Below are positions 9,352 through 16,724 of a stretch of DNA of 46,060 bases, piece after piece (within the stretch, counting starts at the first letter, position 1; each line of letters begins with the position of its first letter). The DNA comes from Megamonas hypermegale_A (GTDB lineage: Bacteria; Bacillota; Negativicutes; Selenomonadales; Selenomonadaceae), in NCBI RefSeq assembly GCF_030371585.1, contig NZ_JAUDCE010000018.1. One strand, 5' to 3'. A program made the position numbers and the translations under genes. The notes beneath the pieces are model-generated. The model was not told where the DNA came from. It ran no database searches and worked only from the letters and a program-made list of their open reading frames with translations.

Positions 9352-9702
9352 TTAATCTTCGTAATGCTCCGTCGGAGCTTCGCCCCAGAGGTCTTCCAAA
9401 CCGTAGAAACGGCGTGCTTCCTCCGTGAATACATGTACTATGCAGTTGCCGAAGTCGAGCAGTATCCATTCGGCGTTTCGGTAACCTTCCTTATGGAGAA
9501 ATGTTTCGCCTGCTTTGGCCATTTCTTCTTCGATGTTGTCGGCGATGGCGCGGACCTGCGTGGAGGTGGTGGCGCTGCATACGATGAAATAATCCGTCGT
9601 CGTCGTCAAATCGTGCATATTCATAATTACAATATCAAGAGCTTTTTTATCGCTTGCCGCTTCGGCAATCAATCTGCTTTTATTTTCAGCTGTTTGCGTC
9701 AT
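9352..9702 (-). CDS. rsfS: Ribosomal silencing factor
   Basis: A 116-residue RsfS (YbeB/DUF143) protein. It binds L14 on the 50S subunit and blocks subunit joining in stationary phase or starvation. Family signatures visible are the TDYFIVCSA strand, the GWxLLDFG-like segment EWILLDFG, and the terminal EARRFYGLEDLWG. It sits between the LytR-type gene and cvfB, the usual order after yqeK in Firmicutes. Confidence 0.95.
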   Translation of the reverse strand: MTQTAENKSRLIAEAASDKKALDIVIMNMHDLTTTTDYFIVCSATTSTQVRAIADNIEEEMAKAGETFLHKEGYRNAEWILLDFGNCIVHVFTEEARRFYGLEDLWGEAPTEHYED

Positions 9703-9732
9703 TTAATCACTTACCTTTTCTGTTTTTGTTAT

Positions 9733-10752
9733 TTATTGTGCCGTTTCTTCCGAAACAGGCGGGAACATTTCATTTATAGTCTGTTCCACCCGGGCTTTAT
9801 CCGGTATCCAGTCGCCGCCGGGGCCGAAATTGCCGGGCAGCATCTGTATTTCAAATTTATTAGTGTACAAAGTGTCCAGTATGTCGATGATACTGGATAT
9901 ATCTATGAGATTAATGTTCGTATCGAGATTATCATTGAAAATGGTGATTATCGTCGGCAATGTCGGCAGTGTTTCGATGGATATCAATTTTTCCAGCAGT
10001 GCCTCCGCAAATTTCTGCTGGCGGTGCACCCTGCCGATATCGCCCAAATCATCGGTGCGAAACCGCAGATACTGCTGCGACATGTCGCCTGTCAGGCGCT
10101 GATAACCTTTTTTCAAATGAATGGACGTGCCGCCTGCCGGGTCTTCGTAATTCATATCTCTTTCTACATATATATTTACGCCGCCGATTGTATCGACAAA
10201 TTTGCTCAGCGCTTTTCTGTCGAGTGCAATATACTGCGTAATGGGAATGTTCAGCAGCTGCGATACGGTGTTAACCGTGAGCGGCGAGCCGCCGTAATAA
10301 TAGGTGAAGCTCAGATAATCAGGCTCTTTTCTGCCGGCAATGGTCGTTTTTATATTGCGCGGCAAAGCCAGAAAGCGCACCTGTCCGCTCGTATGGTCCA
10401 TGCTTATCAGCATGAGAGCGTCCGCATAACGGCCTGATTCGCCGATACCTTCAACAGGCTGGTCATCTATGCCGATTAAGAGGATATTTGTATAATTTTC
10501 AAATCGTTTATCGATAATCTGAGGGGCAATCGGTGGTTTAGTCGGTTTACTGGGATTTTCTTCTTTGTATTGTGCATATTTCAAGCTGGCAAAATTATAA
10601 ACTTCGGATAGTGCAACGTAAGAGCCGTAAACAATTCCCGACCCGAGCAGCAGAACGAGAAACAGTCTGCCCAGTTTTATGCGTCTGATAAGCGGTTTTT
10701 TTCGCCTGATTTTTTTAGTGGAATTAGGCGAAGGATTTTTCTTTACTGCCAT
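9733..10752 (-). CDS. LytR-CpsA-Psr family wall polymer ligase
   Basis: A 339-residue protein with a very basic cytoplasmic N-terminus, one membrane helix at about residues 28-48, and an extracytoplasmic LCP domain (about 90-240). The LCP core shows NILLIGIDDQ, the conserved arginine in LPRNIKT, and the DxIGG segment VDTIGGVNIYV. LCP enzymes transfer undecaprenyl-linked glycopolymers to peptidoglycan or, in diderm Firmicutes, to other acceptors. Its ATG overlaps the yqeK stop (TAATG). Confidence 0.9.
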   Translation of the reverse strand: MAVKKNPSPNSTKKIRRKKPLIRRIKLGRLFLVLLLGSGIVYGSYVALSEVYNFASLKYAQYKEENPSKPTKPPIAPQIIDKRFENYTNILLIGIDDQPVEGIGESGRYADALMLISMDHTSGQVRFLALPRNIKTTIAGRKEPDYLSFTYYYGGSPLTVNTVSQLLNIPITQYIALDRKALSKFVDTIGGVNIYVERDMNYEDPAGGTSIHLKKGYQRLTGDMSQQYLRFRTDDLGDIGRVHRQQKFAEALLEKLISIETLPTLPTIITIFNDNLDTNINLIDISSIIDILDTLYTNKFEIQMLPGNFGPGGDWIPDKARVEQTINEMFPPVSEETAQ

Positions 10753-11324
10753 TACAATTCTCTGTTTAAGAGAATTTCATTACGGGCAGCAACAGTATAT
10801 GGATGAATTGTATGTCCTTTGCGCATAATGAATGTTATGGATTGGTCAAAGGCACTTATCATAACGGTGTCAAGGTCTTTTGTTGCGGCCAGCTGGCGAA
10901 GTTTATCGACTTCATCGTATTTGCGGTGCGGTTCAATCATATCCGCCAGATAAATTATTTTATCCAAATTGGACATATTGGCGCCGCCGACCGTATGCGA
11001 AGCGATGGCTTTCAATATTGCCGTATCGTGAACGCCGTATTCCTCTTTGGCTATGGCTGTACCGAGCGGTGCGTGCATCAGTATCGGCAGCTGTCTGTCG
11101 ATATCGGTGATGTACAGATGGCGCTTTTGCGCTTCTGTCAGCAGCTGGCTCGTTTCAAATTCGCGGGCGCAGTCGTGCAAAAGCCCGGCAAGAGCTGCTT
11201 TCTTTTCATTTACATTAAATCTTTTCGCCAGTTCGACAGCGGTGTTCATTACTCCGATACAATGAGCATAGCGTTGAGGTTTCAGTTTTGTCTGCAACAG
11301 GGACTGCATTTCGTTAATATCCAC
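10752..11324 (-). CDS. yqeK: HD-domain Ap4A hydrolase YqeK
   Basis: A 190-residue HD phosphohydrolase. YqeK enzymes symmetrically hydrolyse diadenosine tetraphosphate to ADP. Metal-binding residues are visible in HCIGV near the N-terminus, the HD pair in GLLHDCARE, HAPLG, and ASHTVG with downstream YLADMIEPHR. The chosen start is GTG at 11324, which has GAAGGAG at ideal distance; a longer frame upstream lacks a ribosome site and would run into a terminator. It is the first gene of the yqeK-lytR-rsfS-cvfB unit. nadD, its frequent partner, is not beside it. Confidence 0.9.
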   Translation of the reverse strand: MDINEMQSLLQTKLKPQRYAHCIGVMNTAVELAKRFNVNEKKAALAGLLHDCAREFETSQLLTEAQKRHLYITDIDRQLPILMHAPLGTAIAKEEYGVHDTAILKAIASHTVGGANMSNLDKIIYLADMIEPHRKYDEVDKLRQLAATKDLDTVMISAFDQSITFIMRKGHTIHPYTVAARNEILLNREL

Positions 11325-11390
11325 AGTAAACTCCTTCTTTTTCGATTGCTTGCGAATTAAATTTAATTCACCTAAAGATTTTTTCAACAA

Positions 11391-11417
11391 AAAAACTGCC
11401 TTATCGGCAGTATTTTT
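11391..11417. terminator. Terminator downstream of RNase P RNA
   Basis: ACTGCC pairs with GGCAGT around a 5-base loop. Both strands carry a T run, but the position fits termination of the minus-strand RNase P RNA just before yqeK. Confidence 0.85.
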
Positions 11418-11424
11418 TACAAAG

Positions 11425-11790
11425 GCTATGAGTAATCAATAAGCCGAGTTTTGTTCCACTTGCGTGGCGATAATCATTTATCTTGGCATTATAGTTACCT
11501 ATAAGCTCTAGCGACACAACCCGGAAGGCTCTGCGGGCCGCTTCATCCCTTCCCTATTCGGTCTTGCTCCATGTGGGGTTTACCTAGCCAGACAGTCACC
11601 TGCCTGCTGGTGCGCTCTTACCGCACCTTTCCACCCTTACCTGCACAGCAGGCGGTTTAAGTTTCTATAGCACTTTCCCTGAGGTCACCCTCGCTGGACG
11701 TTATCCAGCACATTGCCCTGTGGAGCCCGGACTTTCCTCAGATACGCAAATGGTATCCGCGATTATCTTTCATACTCATGTCCTTAACTA
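11425..11790 (-). ncRNA. rnpB: RNase P RNA, bacterial class A
   Basis: Read on the minus strand, the sequence contains the universal RNase P blocks. These are GAGGAAAGTCCGGGCTCC near the 5' side, the GAGGGTGACC segment, the GGTAAACCCC segment, and a 3' end containing ACAAAACTCGGCTTA. The ends pair as helix P1 (ATGAGTA with TACTCAT). It is the catalytic RNA of tRNA 5' maturation. The 5' boundary is approximate, within a few bases. It is transcribed from its own strong promoter and ends at the hairpin at 11391-11417. Confidence 0.96.
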
Positions 11791-11801
11791 TTAGCTATTA
11801 G

Positions 11802-11831
11802 ATTATAGCATTTTGACGTAAATTGTGTCAA
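11802..11831 (-). promoter_or_regulatory. Promoter of rnpB
   Basis: Consensus TTGACA (11826-11831) and TATAAT (11802-11807) are separated by 18 bases. The predicted start is near 11795, matching the RNA 5' end. Confidence 0.85.
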
Positions 11832-11906
11832 ATACATGAAGACAATATTTATTTCATGTACATTTTTATTTTAACATATGTTTTGATTTAATACTATATT
11901 TTTATA

Positions 11907-12483
11907 GTTCATTTTTCTTTTGAAAGGTCAAAAGAAAAACGAACCAAAAATCACCTAAAGGTATAACAGGTTCTAATTACTAAAGTAATAAGGACCTGTA
12001 AAAAAACCTTTAACGTTTCGCTACTGCTGCACTGGGCGAGCCTTCGCAGCCCTTCTCTAAAAGCATACGGTACAGCGGCTCGAAACGTTCGGAATTTGGC
12101 TCGTGTCTTCTATTTTCAGCAGGAACTTAATTTGAGCTGTTGACACAATATTTCGCTAGTCATGTTGAGTTTTTGTCTGCGTTGGAGATTTTTACGGTAG
12201 CTTTAGCTATTAAGAAAATAGTTTTTTAGCTCTGTTTTTAGTTTAAATGTCTGAGCGAAGCGAGTTTTTAAACGTTAGAGCTAAAAAACTATTTTCTTAA
12301 AGTAAAAATCTCTTAGCAGTGCACGAACCAAGGCACTTTCTTTTCGGCAACTTTTCTTTGTGCCAGCAAAGAAAAATTGCCCGGCGCAATATGAAGATAA
12401 ATTAAGAAATTAATTCTTTTTATCTTATATTGTGCCGAACCGGCATTTTCTTTGGTTTGAGTTCTTTAGCAAGTAAAGAACTC
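11907..12483. repeat. R1 large structured repeat, copy A
   Basis: A 577-bp intergenic element without coding capacity, made of consecutive hairpins. H1: 11907-11944, GTTCATTTTTCTTTTGA with its near-complement. A stem AACGTTTCG (12012-12020) pairs with 12081-12089 and encloses a conserved GCTGC...GCAGC hairpin. The main hairpin has an outer 11-bp stem 12185-12195/12302-12312 and a perfect 24-bp inner stem 12210-12233/12277-12300. Further hairpins are 12346-12360/12367-12381, GCGCAATAT 12384-12392/12427-12435, and terminal GAGTTCTTT 12459-12467/12475-12483. Copies B (inverted) and C share this order. It fills the whole gap between trmH and the rnpB promoter. Confidence 0.9.
11951..12003 (+). 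repeat. 53-bp hairpin module inside R1 copy A
   Basis: Absent from copy C, and from copy B at this place. It begins TCACCTAAAGGTATAA, followed by stem 1 CAGGTTC/GGACCTG (11967-11973/11992-11998, one G-T pair), TAA on each side, and stem 2 TTAC/GTAA around a TAAA loop. The same architecture with different stems occurs in copy B at 18976-19028. Confidence 0.8.
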
Positions 12484-12496
12484 GGCAAATAGAATT

Positions 12497-13303
12497 TTAT
12501 AAAGAAGTGATTTTGAAACACTGCCTATGCCGTTCATACATAATCATCGCTCCGGCTGTTGCCACGTTGAGCGACTCGGCGCTGCCCGTCATTGGGATGT
12601 ATATTTTGTTCGTTGAATTATTAAGCAGTTCAGCGGAAACGCCGTTGGCCTCATTGCCCAGAATAATACCGCAGCCGCAGGTGAAATCCGTATCCCAGAC
12701 GATTTTTGCCTGCCGGTCGAGCGCGGCGGCATACAATTTCAAATCGTGCTTATGGCAAAACGACAGTAAATCGGCTTCATTTACTTTTACGGCGAACGGC
12801 AGACTGAACAGCGACCCCATAGCGGAGCGTACGACTTTCGGCGAAAAAACGTCGGCCGTTCCGTTCAGACAGATGATGGCAGCTGCGCCGAGTGCATCGG
12901 CTGTGCGGATGAGCGTGCCGATATTGCCGGGGTCCTGTAACCGGTCCAAAATCAGCAGGCAGCTTTTCGGCAATATCGTCAAATCGTTTAAAGAGCAGTC
13001 GTTTTTCTGCACGACAAGCATTAAGCCTTGCGGCGATTTTGTATCACTTATTTTACTGAAAATATTTTCCGATACTTCATAAATGGGGCAAGTCAAGCTG
13101 GCTAAAAATTTTTGCGCGCGTTCGTTCTGCACAATCTCCGGCGTGCAAAAGCACATGTCGATTTTTGCACCGGCGTTTGCGGCTGTTTCGGCATTACGGA
13201 GCCCTTCCAGCAGGAACAGATTGTATTTGTCCCTGTATTTTTTCTGCTGCAGGCTGACGGCCAGTTTTATTTTCGGATTGGCTGTACTGTTTATCTGTTC
13301 CAT
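12497..13303 (-). CDS. TrmH/SpoU-family RNA 2'-O-methyltransferase
   Basis: A 268-residue SPOUT-class methyltransferase with an N-terminal substrate-binding domain (about 1-95) and a C-terminal SpoU domain. The SpoU motifs are all visible: LDRLQDPGNIGTLIRTADA (motif 1), GIILGNEANGVS (motif 2) and PMTGSAESLNVATAGAM (motif 3), forming the knotted AdoMet site. Such proteins methylate ribose 2'-OH in 23S rRNA (RlmB-like) or tRNA; the exact target is not resolvable here. Its ATG overlaps the ktrA stop codon (TAATG), so it is the distal gene of ruvC-ruvA-ktrA-trmH. Confidence 0.88.
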   Translation of the reverse strand: MEQINSTANPKIKLAVSLQQKKYRDKYNLFLLEGLRNAETAANAGAKIDMCFCTPEIVQNERAQKFLASLTCPIYEVSENIFSKISDTKSPQGLMLVVQKNDCSLNDLTILPKSCLLILDRLQDPGNIGTLIRTADALGAAAIICLNGTADVFSPKVVRSAMGSLFSLPFAVKVNEADLLSFCHKHDLKLYAAALDRQAKIVWDTDFTCGCGIILGNEANGVSAELLNNSTNKIYIPMTGSAESLNVATAGAMIMYERHRQCFKITSL

Positions 13304-13977
13304 TATTTTTCCAGTTCCTCCAGCCCGTTAATACTTTCATTGCTGCCGACAACGATAGCGATATCGTTTTCCATCAGGATTTCCGTCGGCAGCGGCGAGA
13401 TAATCAGGTTGTCGTGGCGTTTAATAGCTACGACGTTAAGACCGTATTTGGCGCGAATGTTCGACTCACGCAGCGTCTTGTTGCGCAATAGCTTCGGTAT
13501 GGCAATTTCCACGATGCTGAATTTCGGCGACAGCTCGATATAATCCATGATGTTGGTAGAAGCCAGGTTATAGGCAACGCGCCGCGCCATGTCGCGTTCC
13601 GGTGCGACGACGCGGTTGGCGCCGATTTTTTCCAGCACTTTTATCTGTAAAACGGTGCGGGCGATGGCGACGATGTACGGCACGCCGATTTCCTTCAGCT
13701 GAAGCGTCGTCATGATATTGGCTTCCGTATCTTTGCCGATAGCGACGATGACGACGTCGAAATTTAAAATTCCAAGCGAACGCAGCGCGTCTTCATCGGT
13801 GCTGTCAGCCTGTACGACGTGCGTTACTTCGTGGCTGAACTCCTGCACTCGTTCCATGTCCTTGTCGATGGCAAGCACGTCATAGCCCATTTCATAGAGG
13901 GCTTTGGCAATATTTCTGCCAAATCTGCCCAGACCGATGACGGCGAACTGGCGTTCATTTTGCGCAGATAATTTCAC
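13303..13977 (-). CDS. ktrA: TrkA/KtrA-type potassium channel regulatory protein
   Basis: A 224-residue cytoplasmic RCK protein. The N-terminal Rossmann domain has the nucleotide motif GLGRFG and an acidic residue at the end of strand 2 (AIDKD). A TrkA-C ligand domain follows from about residue 140. It gates a KtrB/TrkH potassium transporter in response to nucleotides. I place the start at GTG 13977, with GGGAG eight bases upstream; an in-frame GTG at 13986 overlaps that site. No ktrB or trkH neighbour is present, so the partner must be encoded elsewhere. Confidence 0.88.
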   Translation of the reverse strand: MKLSAQNERQFAVIGLGRFGRNIAKALYEMGYDVLAIDKDMERVQEFSHEVTHVVQADSTDEDALRSLGILNFDVVIVAIGKDTEANIMTTLQLKEIGVPYIVAIARTVLQIKVLEKIGANRVVAPERDMARRVAYNLASTNIMDYIELSPKFSIVEIAIPKLLRNKTLRESNIRAKYGLNVVAIKRHDNLIISPLPTEILMENDIAIVVGSNESINGLEELEK

Positions 13978-13989
13978 AAATAACACTCC

Positions 13990-14601
13990 CTATTTTAACG
14001 ATAATTCTTTCAGTGCAAATTTGATGATTTCCTCCGTGGTGGAGATGCCGGTGCATTTTTTGAGCACGGCGCTGATTTCCGCTTTCGTATAACCAAGAGC
14101 CGTCAAGGCTTCACCGGCTTCGGCGAATTTATCGGTTGAAATATCCTCCGGCGGCATGTCGATGAGGACAGGCTCATCCGGCATAATGGCTTCTACGTTC
14201 AGGTCGGCGAGTTTGTCCTTCAGTTCCAAAACGATGCGTTCCGCCGTTTTTTTGCCGATACCTGGAGCATTTGTCAACAGTGAAGCCTGCTTGTTCTGGA
14301 TTGCCCAGATTAATTTTTCGCAGGGAAGCGCCGACAATAGACCCATTCCCGCTTTTGGCCCGATTTTCGATACGGAAATCAGTTTGCAGAATAAATTGTA
14401 TTCCGTCTGATTGAGAAAACCGTATAAGAGCATGGCATCTTCGCGCACGCTGAGATACGTATATAATTTTACTTCCTGATTTAAACTTAAACGGCTGCGG
14501 GCAGGCGCAGTGATGAAAACGCGGTAACCGACGCCGTTTACATCGACGAAGCAGAAATCAACGGCCAAAAAAGTAATTTTGCCGTGTAAATATCCTATCA
14601 T
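13990..14601 (-). CDS. ruvA: Holliday junction helicase subunit RuvA
   Basis: A 203-residue RuvA. It has an N-terminal OB fold (MIGYLHGKI; GVGYRVFI), the helix-hairpin-helix domain with NAPGIGKKTAERIVLELK, and the flexible linker and C-terminal RuvB-contacting domain (EALTALGYTKAEI). It binds four-way junctions and loads the RuvB motor. It sits 20 bases after ruvC. ruvB, which normally follows, is replaced here by ktrA. Confidence 0.97.
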   Translation of the reverse strand: MIGYLHGKITFLAVDFCFVDVNGVGYRVFITAPARSRLSLNQEVKLYTYLSVREDAMLLYGFLNQTEYNLFCKLISVSKIGPKAGMGLLSALPCEKLIWAIQNKQASLLTNAPGIGKKTAERIVLELKDKLADLNVEAIMPDEPVLIDMPPEDISTDKFAEAGEALTALGYTKAEISAVLKKCTGISTTEEIIKFALKELSLK

Positions 14602-14621
14602 TGTATTTCTTCCTTAATATA

Positions 14622-15116
14622 TTATAATTTATTGCGCCAGGTTAGGCTGTTCATGCAGTGCGTGGTGCAGATGGCAACGGCGAGCGCGTCGGCGACGTCG
14701 TCCGGTTTGGGCGGCTCGGGCAGATGCAGTATCTTCGTCACCATATAGATAATCTGCTCTTTGGAAGCTCTGCCGTAGCCGACTACGGACTGTTTTATTT
14801 GGAGCGGTGTGCGTTCCACCAGTTCGATGCCGTTCTGCGCTGCTGTCAAGAGCACGATGCCGCGCGCCTGTCCGACTGGAATGGCCGTCGTTACGTTGCG
14901 GTTGAAAAAGAGTTGTTCCACGCCCATAACATCCGGTTTGTATTTTTGGATAATTTCCGTAAGCTCCGCATGAATTTTGAGCAGTCTGTCCTGCGGCCGC
15001 ATTTTCGGACTGGTGAGTATCGCTCCGTATTCTACGGCTTTCAGACGGCTGCCCTGCATATCCACCAGACCGTAACCGCAGATAGCCGTTCCCGGGTCAA
15101 TTCCTAAAGCAAGCAT
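14622..15116 (-). CDS. ruvC: Holliday junction resolvase RuvC
   Basis: A 164-residue RNase H-fold endonuclease that cleaves Holliday junctions symmetrically. The acidic catalytic set is visible: D7 in GIDPGT, E67 in GVEQLFF, and D140/D143 in KPDDVADALA. It is the first gene of the ruvC-ruvA-ktrA-trmH series. Normal length for the family. Confidence 0.97.
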   Translation of the reverse strand: MLALGIDPGTAICGYGLVDMQGSRLKAVEYGAILTSPKMRPQDRLLKIHAELTEIIQKYKPDVMGVEQLFFNRNVTTAIPVGQARGIVLLTAAQNGIELVERTPLQIKQSVVGYGRASKEQIIYMVTKILHLPEPPKPDDVADALAVAICTTHCMNSLTWRNKL

Positions 15117-15160
15117 AATATCTCCTTTTATTTTTAAAATAATATGTACATTATAGCATA

Positions 15161-15217
15161 AAAAAAACGAAAAGACAGTTACACTGTATTATAATTATAA
15201 TTGTATAACTGCCTTTT
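15161..15217 (-). terminator. Terminator of the nitroreductase gene
   Basis: A long imperfect stem (AAAAGGCAGTTAT with the complementary TAACTGTCTTTT) is followed by a T run on the minus strand. Confidence 0.75.
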
Positions 15218-15222
15218 GTTGC

Positions 15223-15825
15223 TTAATAAACTTTTATGCGATTGTCCAGCGGTTCGAAATATTTTTCACCCGGTTGCTGTTCGATTGAGCCGAACGGCAT
15301 TTGTGCCACGAGTTTCCATGTATCCGGCACGTTGAACATTTCCTTCATCTTTTCGTCGATGAGCGGATTGTAATGCTGCAGATTGGCACCGATACCGTTA
15401 TCGGCTAGTGCGCTCCAGACGGCAAACTGAACCATGCCGCCGGCCTGCATTGACCAGACGGAGAAATTTTCCGCATACATGGCGTATGTTTCTTTTAATT
15501 CGTTTACAACTTCCTGGTCTTCGTAATATAAAATCGTGCCTATACCGGAGGCGAATTTGTCGATTTTGGCCTGTGCCGCCGCAAAAACCTCTTCTTTTTT
15601 TGCCAGATGTTCCTTCAATACGGCTTTGACATTCTGCCAGATTTGCTGATGTTTTTCGCCGAATGCCACTATTATATTCGTCGTCGGCATGTTGAATGCG
15701 CTTGGCGTGTGTTTTACGCATTCGCTAATAACGGTTGCAATCTGCTCTTTCGATAAAGCGACATTGTCGCCGAGCTGGTAAATACTGCGACGCTTAATCA
15801 TTGCCTGCATAAAATCCTGTTTCAT
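15223..15825 (-). CDS. Nitroreductase family protein (Frm2/HBN1-like)
   Basis: A 200-residue FMN-dependent nitroreductase. The N-terminal RRSIYQLG motif binds the FMN phosphate. The TPSAFNMP segment and the Q-rich W-S-MQAGGMVQFAVW helix resemble the fungal Frm2/Hbn1-like and bacterial YdfN-like subgroup. Likely a cytoplasmic NAD(P)H-dependent oxidoreductase; the physiological substrate is unknown. It is monocistronic, with its own terminator and an AT-rich upstream region. Confidence 0.85.
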   Translation of the reverse strand: MKQDFMQAMIKRRSIYQLGDNVALSKEQIATVISECVKHTPSAFNMPTTNIIVAFGEKHQQIWQNVKAVLKEHLAKKEEVFAAAQAKIDKFASGIGTILYYEDQEVVNELKETYAMYAENFSVWSMQAGGMVQFAVWSALADNGIGANLQHYNPLIDEKMKEMFNVPDTWKLVAQMPFGSIEQQPGEKYFEPLDNRIKVY

Positions 15826-15870
15826 TTTATCACCTCATACTATATATATATTATATAATATAAAATAAAT

Positions 15871-15901
15871 GATAAAACGCAGCCGAAAACTGCGCTTTAT
15901 C
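15871..15901 (-). terminator. Terminator of yebC
   Basis: GATAAAGCGCAG pairs with CTGCGTTTTATC (one mismatch) immediately after the yebC stop. Confidence 0.75.
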
Positions 15902-15909
15902 AAAATATA

Positions 15910-16641
15910 TTATTCTTCGTCGATTTCGTAGTTGGAGTATACGTTCTGAACATCGTCGTGTTCTTCCAGCATATCCATCAAAGTCTGCATTTTTTCAGCA
16001 TCTTTGCCTTCCAGTTTAACGGTAGTATCAGGTATCATGGTGATTTCCGATTCAACTGTTTCGATTTTATTGTCTTCCAGTGCCTGAGCGATTGCGTCGA
16101 AATCTTCCGGAGCAGCCGTGATTTCAAAAGAGTCATCGTTTGCTTTGAAATCTTCCGCACCGGCATCAAGAGCAATCATCATTAAGCTTTCTTCATCATC
16201 GAACGTTTCCTTATCAACAACGAAAATAGCTTTTTTATGGAACATCCAGCCGACGCAGCCCGTTTCGCCGAGGTTTCCGCCGTATTTGGAGAATAAGTGA
16301 CGGATGTCTGCTGCCGTACGGTTGCGGTTGTCCGTCATGATGTCGAGCATAACGGCACTGCCGGCAGGTCCGTAACCTTCATATACGAGTTCTTCGTAAT
16401 TGCTGCCGTCGGAAGCGCCGAGACCCTTCTGGATGGCACGGTTGATATTGTCTTTCGGAATATTATTTGATTTAGCCTTGCTTAAAGCTAATTTAAGACG
16501 CATATTGCCTGTAGGGTCAGCACCGCCCATGCGTACTGCTACAGTGATTTCGCGGCCGATTTTCGTGGTCATTTTAGCGCGGATAGCATCATTTGCGCCT
16601 TTTTTTCGTTTAATATTGGCCCATTTAGAATGTCCTGACAT
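15910..16641 (-). CDS. yebC: YebC/PmpR-family protein (TACO1 homologue)
   Basis: A 243-residue YebC-family protein, opening with the invariant MSGHSKWANIKRKK and containing the NIPKDNIxRAI and YEGYGPxG signatures. The family was first described as DNA-binding transcriptional regulators. Later work on bacterial and mitochondrial members supports a role at the ribosome in relieving stalling at proline stretches. In many bacteria yebC precedes ruvC; here a nitroreductase gene lies between them. Confidence 0.95.
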   Translation of the reverse strand: MSGHSKWANIKRKKGANDAIRAKMTTKIGREITVAVRMGGADPTGNMRLKLALSKAKSNNIPKDNINRAIQKGLGASDGSNYEELVYEGYGPAGSAVMLDIMTDNRNRTAADIRHLFSKYGGNLGETGCVGWMFHKKAIFVVDKETFDDEESLMMIALDAGAEDFKANDDSFEITAAPEDFDAIAQALEDNKIETVESEITMIPDTTVKLEGKDAEKMQTLMDMLEEHDDVQNVYSNYEIDEE

Positions 16642-16724
16642 CTATAAATGCACTCCTTAATTATTAATCTAAAAACTTTATGTACTGTATAAAGTCATAA
16701 AATGAGTATAGCACACAAAATCCT

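Noticed and set aside
9364..10437. 357-codon plus-strand open frame over rsfS and the LytR-type gene
   Set aside because: It is antisense to two clearly recognised genes and its product is an unfamiliar aromatic- and arginine-rich sequence typical of shadow frames.
11907..12483. CRISPR array in the repeat-rich intergenic DNA
   Set aside because: The repeats are hairpins in series, not regularly spaced identical direct repeats with unique spacers, and no cas genes are nearby.
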